Positions 26,764 through 33,622 of a DNA stretch of 64,000 nt are shown here, one piece after another. The position numbers and the translations under genes were made by a program. A model generated the notes under the pieces. That model was not told the DNA's origin and ran no database searches. It saw only the letters and a program-made list of their open reading frames with translations. Source of the stretch: Neobacillus niacini (GTDB taxonomy: Bacteria > Bacillota > Bacilli > Bacillales > Cytobacillaceae); NCBI RefSeq assembly GCF_023715415.1, contig NZ_JAMBOB010000015.1, positions 1-64,000 on the forward strand, given 5' to 3'. How positions within the stretch are numbered: position 1 is the stretch's first letter; every line of letters starts with the position of its first letter.

Positions 26764-28215
26764 TTATGCAGCTGCTTGATCAGTAGTTTGTTTCACTGCT
26801 TTTTTTTCGTCTCTTTTCGCTAAAACAATCGTAACGATAAATGCTACGGCAAATGCGATGGCCATACCGATAATATAAGAAATAATGGTATCTGGGCGAA
26901 TCGAGATAATTCCTGGTATACCTGCAGCCCCTAGTGCAGTCGCTTTTACCTTGAACAACGTAACAAAGCCAGATCCAACGGCAGAGCCAATAATGGCACC
27001 GATAAATGGATAGCGTAATTTCAAATTAACCCCAAACATCGCTGGTTCTGTAATCCCTAGTAAGGCTGAAATCCCCGCCGCGGAAGCCGTTCCTTTGATC
27101 TTGGCATTTTTCGTTGTTTTTAGCACCGCAAGAGTCGCTCCTCCTTGTGCAATGTTTGACATTGCCGCAATGACGAAGATAAATGATCCACCTGTTTTCA
27201 CAACATCGGCAAGCAATTGTGTTTCCACCGCAATAAAGCTATGGTGCATTCCTGTAATAACAATTGGTGCATACAATAATCCGAAAATAATACCGCCAAT
27301 CACACCTGTTGAGTCATATAGCCAGACGATTCCATCTGTTAAAAGATTACCAGCTGAGCGTGTCAGCGGCCCTACCAAAGTAAACGTTAAAATTCCGGTA
27401 ATAAAGATAGACAATAACGGTGTTAATAGATTGTCTAAGGCAGATGGAACAACCTTACGTAAGGATGTTTCGATTTTTGCAAGAATAAAAGACGCGGCAA
27501 GTACAGGGAGTACGGTTCCTTGATAACCTACCTTTTCTATTTCTAGACCAAAAAGATTCCAAAATGGGACTTCATTATTCAGTACTGCTGCACCGTAACC
27601 GTACCCATTTAATAGGTCAGGATGAACCATTAACATTCCAAGCGTAGCCCCAAGGAAAGGATTTCCACCAAACCGTTTCGTTGCTGAAAAACCAATTAGT
27701 ATAGGTAAAAAGACAAAGGCAGCATTTGCAAAAGTATTAATAAGTGCCGCTAAATCTGCCATTTCTGGATTGGCATCCACTAAGGATTTTCCTTCAATAA
27801 ATAAGTCTGGAGCAGTTAAGACATTGTTTATCCCCATTAATAAACCGCCAGCAACAATCGCTGGAATAATCGGAACGAAAATGTCTGACAGCATTTTGAC
27901 AAATTGCTGAATCGGATTTAGTTTCTTCGTCGCTACGTCTTTTACATCACTTGTTGACATTTCTGTTTGACCTGACATCTCCGCCAAGTACCTATAGACC
28001 TCGTTCACTGTTCCAGATCCTAAGATAATTTGAAACTGACCTCCTGTTGAAAAGGTTCCTTTCACGACATCCATGTTGTCCAACGCTGCTTGGTTAACGG
28101 CTGATTCATCCTGTAAAACAAGACGTAGGCGTGTGGCACAGTGTGCTGCAGCCGAAAGGTTTTCCTTACCGCCAATGGCATCCAATACTTCCCGAGCAAT
28201 TTTTTGATGATCCAT
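26764..28215 (-). CDS. scrA: PTS sucrose transporter EIIBC
   Basis: Imports sucrose as sucrose-6-phosphate. The IIB domain is N-terminal (active Cys in AAHCATRLRLVL, about residue 27) and the IIC domain fills the rest (FVPIIPAIVAGGLLMG; GITEPAMFGV). There is no IIA domain, so it must borrow one, plausibly from PtsG. I start it at ATG 28215 (MDHQKIAREVL) behind AGAGAGGG; the longer frame to 28305 runs through two operators and is not credible. Confidence 0.95.
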   Translation of the reverse strand: MDHQKIAREVLDAIGGKENLSAAAHCATRLRLVLQDESAVNQAALDNMDVVKGTFSTGGQFQIILGSGTVNEVYRYLAEMSGQTEMSTSDVKDVATKKLNPIQQFVKMLSDIFVPIIPAIVAGGLLMGINNVLTAPDLFIEGKSLVDANPEMADLAALINTFANAAFVFLPILIGFSATKRFGGNPFLGATLGMLMVHPDLLNGYGYGAAVLNNEVPFWNLFGLEIEKVGYQGTVLPVLAASFILAKIETSLRKVVPSALDNLLTPLLSIFITGILTFTLVGPLTRSAGNLLTDGIVWLYDSTGVIGGIIFGLLYAPIVITGMHHSFIAVETQLLADVVKTGGSFIFVIAAMSNIAQGGATLAVLKTTKNAKIKGTASAAGISALLGITEPAMFGVNLKLRYPFIGAIIGSAVGSGFVTLFKVKATALGAAGIPGIISIRPDTIISYIIGMAIAFAVAFIVTIVLAKRDEKKAVKQTTDQAAA

Positions 28216-28244
28216 CCTAATCCCTCTCTTTTCATTTAATTTTC

Positions 28245-28256
28245 GGAACCGGTTCC
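28245..28256. promoter_or_regulatory. ScrR operator O1
   Basis: Perfect palindrome GGAACCGGTTCC, 29 nt upstream of scrA, a LacI/GalR-type operator with central CG. Confidence 0.75.
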
Positions 28257-28291
28257 ATTTGAGATCAAAAAAATAAAAACACCCCATAAAA

Positions 28292-28303
28292 GGAACCGGT
28301 TCC
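28292..28303. promoter_or_regulatory. ScrR operator O2
   Basis: Second perfect GGAACCGGTTCC, 47 bp centre-to-centre from O1, in the likely promoter region of scrA. No clear -10/-35 pair could be fixed. Confidence 0.75.
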
Positions 28304-28312
28304 AATGTTTAC

Positions 28313-28371
28313 TAAAAAAATATTTAAGAGAAGCCAAATCCATTTGTTACCAAGTGGATAGGTTCTCTTAA
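28313..28371 (-). terminator. Terminator of scrR
   Basis: Minus-strand TTAAGAGAA / TTCTCTTAA with an inner stem (CCTATCCA-CTTG against CAAATGGATTTGG) followed by ATATTTTTTT. It ends the regulator transcript before the scrA promoter. Confidence 0.8.
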
Positions 28372-28373
28372 TT

Positions 28374-28385
28374 GGAACCGGTTTC
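28374..28385. promoter_or_regulatory. ScrR operator O3
   Basis: GGAACCGGTTTC, one base off the palindrome, between the scrR stop and its terminator, 82 bp from O2. Suggests DNA looping by a tetramer or a roadblock on the regulator transcript. Confidence 0.65.
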
Positions 28386-28395
28386 GTTGTCTTTA

Positions 28396-29391
28396 TTATA
28401 GAGGACGGTTCAAGAGATTGTCAACGCTTTCTCGCTCAATAATTTCAAATTTAGAAACGGTAACTTTTTCCACAGAGCGTTCATTGACTAGCTCTATAAT
28501 ATGTCTTGCAGCACTTTCCCCCGCTTCTTTGTAAAAAAACTTTGCTGTCGTTATGCCTGGATGAATAATTCCTGTCACATCATAGCCTCCAAAACCTGTA
28601 ACGGCTAGGTCCTGCGGTATGGTAATTCCCTCTGAATATGATGCCTTCAAGACCCCAAGTGCAATATTATCGGTTGCACAAACAAAGATGGCTGGCCGAA
28701 ATTCATGGATGATTTCTTTTGCACTAGTTTGCGCAGCTGGAATGTTGAATAATGTCTCATAAAAGCGAACATCACAATCGTCTACTTCTTGTATCGCCTT
28801 TTTAAACCCCTGCTTACGTTTTACGCCTACTGAAATATCCCGCTCCGTTACACCTAGATAGGCAATCTTCCTATACCCCTTTTCTAGTACATACCGCCCC
28901 ATCGCATAACCGGCATGAAAATCATCATGAATTAGACTATGAAAGTCCTCATGCTCTTGTCCAATTAACAGTACTGGAACCTTAACACTTTCGAATGCCT
29001 CGATATGCTGATCTGTGATTTCAGTAGCAAGTAAAATAATCCCCGCCATCTTTTGATTGGCGAAGCTATAAATGCTTTCAATCTCTCGTTCAAGATTCTG
29101 ACTTGTATTGGAAATAAGCATCTGATAATTCATTTTCTTTAATTGTTCATCGATGCCAATTAACGTTTGTGAAGCAGCATAGGAATCGAGCCGCGGGACA
29201 ATTGTGCCTATAATATTCGTTTTCTTCGCTTTCAAACTCTGTGCAAATGGATTGGGAGAATATCCCGTTTCAGTAATTGCCTGTTCAATTTTCTTCTTCG
29301 TCGCTTCCCCAACCGAGCCGCCATTTAAATACCGTGAAACCGTACTTTTGGCCACACCTGCAAGCTTAGCAATGTCTAAAATTGTACTCAT
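28396..29391 (-). CDS. scrR: LacI-family sucrose regulator
   Basis: 331 residues. The N-terminal helix-turn-helix (MSTILDIAKLAGVAKSTVSRY, with AKSTVSR recognition helix) and hinge are followed by a periplasmic-binding-like sensor domain. It probably represses scrA-scrB-scrK through the three GGAACCGGTTCC sites just downstream, with fructose or a phosphorylated sugar as inducer (inferred). ATG 29391 is preferred to ATG 29406 because GAGGTTGAGG lies between them. Confidence 0.9.
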   Translation of the reverse strand: MSTILDIAKLAGVAKSTVSRYLNGGSVGEATKKKIEQAITETGYSPNPFAQSLKAKKTNIIGTIVPRLDSYAASQTLIGIDEQLKKMNYQMLISNTSQNLEREIESIYSFANQKMAGIILLATEITDQHIEAFESVKVPVLLIGQEHEDFHSLIHDDFHAGYAMGRYVLEKGYRKIAYLGVTERDISVGVKRKQGFKKAIQEVDDCDVRFYETLFNIPAAQTSAKEIIHEFRPAIFVCATDNIALGVLKASYSEGITIPQDLAVTGFGGYDVTGIIHPGITTAKFFYKEAGESAARHIIELVNERSVEKVTVSKFEIIERESVDNLLNRPL

Positions 29392-29435
29392 TGTCCTCAA
29401 CCTCATAACATTTCAATATTAATACCGTTATAGTA

Positions 29436-29482
29436 TAAAAAAACCGTGAGCATGTGAAGCCTGCCGCGCGACTCTACGGTTA
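29436..29482 (-). terminator. Terminator of the Uma2 gene
   Basis: Minus-strand AACCGTAGAG ... CTCACGGTT followed by seven T, overlapping the stop codon of the gene upstream. Confidence 0.75.
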
Positions 29483-30046
29483 ATTCTTAAAAACATCCTC
29501 TAAATCAACTCGAAAACCTTCAAACAATCTAGATGTAGCATCGCCTTTGTTTTTTTGCATATCATGTTGTTCATACATATTTTCATCATTGAGAGCATAT
29601 ACCGTTACAGCGTTCAACATTGGATTAACAATCCAATACTCTTTAACACCATAATTCATATAGAGATTTAACTTTGTAATCAGGTCATGTGACTGATTGG
29701 AGGGGCTTAAGATTTCAACGATTAGGCTTGGAACACCAACATATCTAGCATCTGTAAAACCACTTTTATCACATATGATGCTGATATCTGGGATGACAAT
29801 TTTGGTTCCCTTCACCTTTTCATCTTTTAATTCAATATCATATGGCGCATGAAATAACTCGCATGGTTTACCTTCAATAAAATCCCCAAATTTGTTCTCA
29901 AGCTTTCTGGATATACGTTGATGTTTTGTCGATGGTGATGGTGACATATAAACAAATCCATCAATATATTCTAGTAACACATCAGAGTTTTCACGGATTT
30001 GAAAATACTCATCAACTGACATGGAATCAGTACGATATTGATTCAT
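29480..30046 (-). CDS. Uma2 family (DUF820) endonuclease-like protein
   Basis: 188 residues of the Uma2/DUF820 family, predicted PD-(D/E)xK nuclease fold: MSVDEYFQI start, LLEYIDGFVYMSPSPS, then the core VIPDISIIC and SLIVEILSPSN with the metal-binding Asp and Glu, and GVKEYWIVNP. These genes are frequent in cyanobacteria and spread in mobile regions of Bacilli; no cellular role is established. It lies between the sucrose operon and glycosyltransferases, unrelated to either. Confidence 0.88.
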   Translation of the reverse strand: MNQYRTDSMSVDEYFQIRENSDVLLEYIDGFVYMSPSPSTKHQRISRKLENKFGDFIEGKPCELFHAPYDIELKDEKVKGTKIVIPDISIICDKSGFTDARYVGVPSLIVEILSPSNQSHDLITKLNLYMNYGVKEYWIVNPMLNAVTVYALNDENMYEQHDMQKNKGDATSRLFEGFRVDLEDVFKN

Positions 30047-30549
30047 TTCACCTATCCCCTTTTCTCTAAAATGACTAATTCTATTTTAGCACGTTTTGTT
30101 TACCGCTACTTACTTTCAACCGTATAGCTTCCCTCCATTCAATAGATTCCCACCATTTTTACTAGATCCTCTTTTCGACAATACTCTTCCTACCATGGAG
30201 GAAGAAACGCAGGTTTGACAGCAATTAAAGCAATTCTAATCAATCGTTTGGTTAAAACCAAATCAACTAATTAAACGTTTATTAAATACCGCCTTAGCCC
30301 TTTTAAAAAACGCAATATTGGCTGTTTTCATGAGAATTAATTGTCGTAAAAAAATTGTAATTGTTAGAAACCAACTTAAAAACTGACAATAGAAACTAAC
30401 GAAATACACTTTTTAACAAATAGAAACAAATTTAATACTAACTAATCGTTTGATTGGAAGTGCAGTAAATCCTTTTGAACCAACCTTTTCCTCTTTTTCT
30501 TGAAAAATTTTCTGTCGAAGAAAACTCAGCTGCATATAAAAACAATTCT
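30047..30549. other. Intergenic region, AT-rich, no gene
   Basis: About 500 nt without a supportable ORF. It holds two copies of the motif also seen near 16585: CTAATCAATCGTTTGGTT at about 30237 and CTAATCGTTTGATTGG at about 30440. TTCGACA (30178) and TGTCGAA (30513) resemble Spo0A boxes but are short enough to occur by chance. Confidence 0.3.
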
Positions 30550-31236
30550 TTATAGATTTATCTTTGAAATAATTGATTGGAAGTCGTCCATATTCGTAAC
30601 CAATTTGCCCCAGCTCATTAATTCCTCATCAGAAACCTTCCAAGTATGGTTTTCTGTATCGTGGCGAATCACTACAAAATCATTACGATCAAGTGCATAA
30701 ACTTTATGACCACATTGTTTAGCTTGATCAATAAAAAAGTAGTCCTCTGCCCGATTTAATTTTTCGAATTGTACATCTTTAAATATTTCCTTCTTAAAAA
30801 CTAAGGTTGCCCCTGCAACAGTATCTGTAATACAATTCTCTGGTCCTTGTACATAGATCAATGCATTTTTCCGTTTAAAGTAGATATAATAAGCGCTCTT
30901 CCCTACAATTGAACCTAAATTCTGTTTCAAGGGCCTCGTGGCACCAGCCAAATAGTTGGGTCCATAAAAATCATCGTCATCAAACTTTGCAATAATATCA
31001 TAATTAGATTTTATGATACCAAAATTCAAACAATCTCCTAGTGTAGCTTTTTCATGAAGTTGATATACTCTAACATTAGGGTAAGTCTTTCCTTTTTCGA
31101 CCCATTTATCAATATTCATTGAATCTTTATTTAAAATAATAATTAGTTCCTTGTTATCCAAGGTTTGCCGTGAGTAATTTTCAAACACATTGTCCATAAA
31201 ATTCTCTCTCATCGTGCAAGTAATGACTGAAACCAT
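30550..31236 (-). CDS. Glycosyltransferase family 2, short
   Basis: 228 residues with the GT-A nucleotide-sugar fold: N-terminal SVITCTMRENF, the metal-binding run FDDDDF (about residue 92) and a later ED motif (NRAEDYFFIDQA). No membrane helix, so cytoplasmic. It follows the longer GT2 gene by 15 nt and the two probably act together, perhaps on the repeat protein encoded upstream. The acceptor is unknown. Confidence 0.85.
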   Translation of the reverse strand: MVSVITCTMRENFMDNVFENYSRQTLDNKELIIILNKDSMNIDKWVEKGKTYPNVRVYQLHEKATLGDCLNFGIIKSNYDIIAKFDDDDFYGPNYLAGATRPLKQNLGSIVGKSAYYIYFKRKNALIYVQGPENCITDTVAGATLVFKKEIFKDVQFEKLNRAEDYFFIDQAKQCGHKVYALDRNDFVVIRHDTENHTWKVSDEELMSWGKLVTNMDDFQSIISKINL

Positions 31237-31251
31237 CTCTTTTCACCCCCA

Positions 31252-32793
31252 TCATGAGTTTATAATTTTGTTCAAAAACGTAGTTAAAGCAGGGTAATTT
31301 TTTAGCTTCTCCAGCGCTTTGATGTCTTTTTCAAGCTCCTTTTTTTGGGTTTTTCCAAACCCACACGCCCCTAAAACATTGAAATGCCTAATATCAACTC
31401 TCAATAGCAAGGCGATAGCTTCAAGGATTGATATAAATTTTGTTTGAAATGATGGAAATGTTCCACTTTTGACAAGCTGATTATATTCCTGCACCATTTT
31501 GTTCATGGTTAATAAATCTGTCATTCGAGCAAGCTCTAATCCTAGTATTAGTACTTCAACGTCAGGATGCTTGGTAATAAATAGATTATAATTTTCAATT
31601 GCCTCTTTCCATTTACTTTCTCCAATAGGATGGTCTTGGTGATAAGTGACCAAATTATCCTTGACAAAAAACTTTGCTCCCTTTTTATATAAACGGTATC
31701 CTAACTCCCAATCTTCATATCCATATTTAATAAAATCCTCATCAAACATCCCGGAATTATTAATTAACTCTCTAGTAAATGAAACATTTCCTGTTAAGAA
31801 TGCCATCCATGGAAACTGGAATCCTTTTAACTCTTCTCCAAAATTTTGAGTGATTACATTAAACCATCCATTTGTCTTAACGGTTAAATCTTTATAAGAT
31901 TGATTGGATATATCTGTTTTATTTAGTAGTGGGTATGGTGAATGAATAGACTGTGGATAATTTTTTAATACCTTTGAAACTGTTGGATTATTTTTCGTGT
32001 TTAACGTTGTAAGTGTAGTCTTGCTCGTTTCGGGGAAAATACAGGATAAAATATTTTTAGAGTGCATTACACCTGATAAAATTGCATTTTGATTTGACTG
32101 GTGGAAATCATAATGATTTTTAACAAAATCAGGTTCACTGATCATTTCCGCGTCTAAAAAGATTAGGATTTTTCCTCTGGAGGATTGGATTCCTAAATTC
32201 CGTACCTTTGCTCTGCCTAAATTCTGCATATTTCTAATGTATTTAAAATGATAGGGAGGTTTGTAGTTTTTTAGTTGCTTTTCTGTTTCGTCTGTTGAGG
32301 CATCATCAATGAAGATTACTTCCATTTTTGAGAGAGGGAAAGTTTGGTTTTCAAGAGCATAGAGCGAAAATAAATTAAGAGGGTACCTATTATAAGACGG
32401 GATAATAATACTTACCTCAATATTTTGTTCGTTGTTTAATGAACGGCTAGTGTCTTTTTGTTTCCCGTCTGATGAATTTATGGTATCTTCATAGCTTTTG
32501 TCTACTGAATGGCCATCGTCTTTGCGCTTCTTTTCTTTTTGTTTCTTGTCTGATGAACGGCTAGTATCTTTTTGTTTCTTGTCCGATGAACGGCTAGCCC
32601 CTTTTTGTTTCTTGTCTGATGAACTTCTAGTGTCTTTTTGTTTCTTGTCTAATGAACGGCTAGCGTCTTTTTGTTCCTTAGGCATTGGTATTGGTTCTTC
32701 GAAGGAGTTTTGTTTCATGGGTTCACCGGAATATTTATGCTTGTTGGGTTCTCTAAAAGGTTCACCCATAAATCTTTGTTTTCTCCGTGACAA
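31252..32793 (-). CDS. Glycosyltransferase family 2 with N-terminal charged repeats
   Basis: 513 residues. Residues about 38-125 are low-complexity Lys/Ser/Asp repeats with an 11-residue unit (SRSSDKKQKDT), visible as 33-bp DNA repeats at about 32560-32660. A GT2 domain follows (VSIIIPSYNRYP; FIDDASTDET; FLDAEM as the DxD variant; YGYEDWELGYRLYKKG). The start is TTG 32793 behind AGAGGTG. No signal peptide. The charged tail may tether it to a surface or partner; repeat number may vary between strains. Confidence 0.85.
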   Translation of the reverse strand: MSRRKQRFMGEPFREPNKHKYSGEPMKQNSFEEPIPMPKEQKDASRSLDKKQKDTRSSSDKKQKGASRSSDKKQKDTSRSSDKKQKEKKRKDDGHSVDKSYEDTINSSDGKQKDTSRSLNNEQNIEVSIIIPSYNRYPLNLFSLYALENQTFPLSKMEVIFIDDASTDETEKQLKNYKPPYHFKYIRNMQNLGRAKVRNLGIQSSRGKILIFLDAEMISEPDFVKNHYDFHQSNQNAILSGVMHSKNILSCIFPETSKTTLTTLNTKNNPTVSKVLKNYPQSIHSPYPLLNKTDISNQSYKDLTVKTNGWFNVITQNFGEELKGFQFPWMAFLTGNVSFTRELINNSGMFDEDFIKYGYEDWELGYRLYKKGAKFFVKDNLVTYHQDHPIGESKWKEAIENYNLFITKHPDVEVLILGLELARMTDLLTMNKMVQEYNQLVKSGTFPSFQTKFISILEAIALLLRVDIRHFNVLGACGFGKTQKKELEKDIKALEKLKNYPALTTFLNKIINS

Positions 32794-32953
32794 GTTATCA
32801 CCTCTTTCATAATAATATCTACTTATGCTTGTCCTGTTGATGTCCCTTATAATTTATGAGAAGTATTCCTCTCTTGACTAGACTTGTACATTTTTTTAAA
32901 ACATGAAAAAGATTAATACTATAATTACTGTATTTGGTCTATTTTTCAAAAGG

Positions 32954-33235
32954 TTACATCGATCTTTTTTTTGAATTACAACAGTATCTTTTCTTCTTAT
33001 TACGCTTGTGTCTGTTACATTTGCATACATGGTTCTTGACAAGGTCACTCATTTTCATGTTTGGTACATCATTATCCAACGCATTAACGCCATCAAAACT
33101 CGTTTGTCTTTGACCAGTCGATTCTAAATCATTTTCGAACTCATTAACACCATCAAAACTCGTATGTCTCTGATCTGCTGATTCTAAATCATTATCGAAC
33201 TCATTGACACCAAAACTCGTATGTCTTTGACCCAT
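32954..33235 (-). CDS. Small repeat protein with Cys/basic tail
   Basis: 93 residues, not recognised. Three repeats of about 20 residues (GQRHTSFDGVNEFENDLES and variants) are followed by a tail rich in Lys/Arg with four Cys (KNHVCKCNRHKRNKKKRYCC). AAGGAG lies 9-10 nt before ATG 33235. The repeats are also near-identical at DNA level (about 63 bp). The composition and the two glycosyltransferases downstream recall spore-surface or exosporium proteins; that is a guess from context. Confidence 0.65.
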   Translation of the reverse strand: MGQRHTSFGVNEFDNDLESADQRHTSFDGVNEFENDLESTGQRQTSFDGVNALDNDVPNMKMSDLVKNHVCKCNRHKRNKKKRYCCNSKKRSM

Positions 33236-33329
33236 TTAAACACTCTCCTTGTCCATTTCACTCTCTAAACAGTGTATTCTCAGAGATTAGATTGGATTAG
33301 GCAAATTACCAAAGAATAAAACTCTTGTA

Positions 33330-33386
33330 GAAGGAAAAAAAGAAGCTTCCCACAAGTTCATCGAACTCATGAGTAGCCTCCGTTAA
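33330..33386 (+). pseudogene. Integrase C-terminal stub 3 / minus-strand terminator
   Basis: The plus frame reads GKKEASHKFIELMSSLR then TAA (33384-33386), the end of a tyrosine integrase and about 80% identical in DNA to the stub at 62368-62415. On the minus strand it forms AGGCT-A-CTCATGAGTTC / GAACTTGTGGG-A-AGCTT plus seven T, a strong terminator. The groEL-tail copy starts 85 nt to the right. Confidence 0.75.
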
Positions 33387-33422
33387 TTTCTTCAATGTTG
33401 GCAAAATGTTAGAAAGCAAACT

Positions 33423-33501
33423 ACTCTCATCTTACCAACAAATCCTTATCTATCAAGGATTCGAGGGGCAGATTACATCATGCCGCCCGTAAGATGAGAG
33501 T
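33423..33501. repeat. 13-bp inverted repeat around the att-like scar
   Basis: ACTCTCATCTTAC (33423-33435) and its exact complement GTAAGATGAGAGT (33489-33501) flank a 53-nt stretch that ends in the groEL-tail copy. Confidence 0.7.
33471..33488 (-). repeat. groEL 3'-end copy (att-like scar)
   Basis: GATTACATCATGCCGCCC, 18 of 18 bases identical to the end of groEL at 63048-63065, with no other groEL sequence around it. Confidence 0.75.
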
Positions 33502-33579
33502 GTGTAATATCTTTAACATGGTGTGCGTCAAGTGCTGTTTATCAAGGTCTTCAGGCATCTGAAGTGTAATGATGGATGG

Positions 33580-33616
33580 AAAAAGAGGCAGAATATAAAA
33601 GCTGTTCTGCCCCCTT
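33580..33616 (-). terminator. Terminator of the GH16 gene
   Basis: Minus-strand GGGGCAGAA / TTCTGCCTC followed by five T, right after the stop at 33623. Confidence 0.88.
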
Positions 33617-33622
33617 GAAAAC

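Noticed and set aside
27095..27523. 142-codon plus-strand ORF inside scrA
   Set aside because: Antisense shadow of the EIIC domain without a ribosome site.
30178..30519. TTCGACA/TGTCGAA as Spo0A boxes
   Set aside because: Seven-base matches occur by chance in AT-rich DNA and no promoter could be tied to them.
32498..32812. Plus-strand ORF with repeated Phe/Cys units
   Set aside because: It is the reverse of the Lys/Ser repeat region of the GT2 gene; repetition comes from that gene.
32560..33235. Short repeats considered as a CRISPR array
   Set aside because: The repeats are in frame within coding sequence, have no unique spacers and no cas genes are present.
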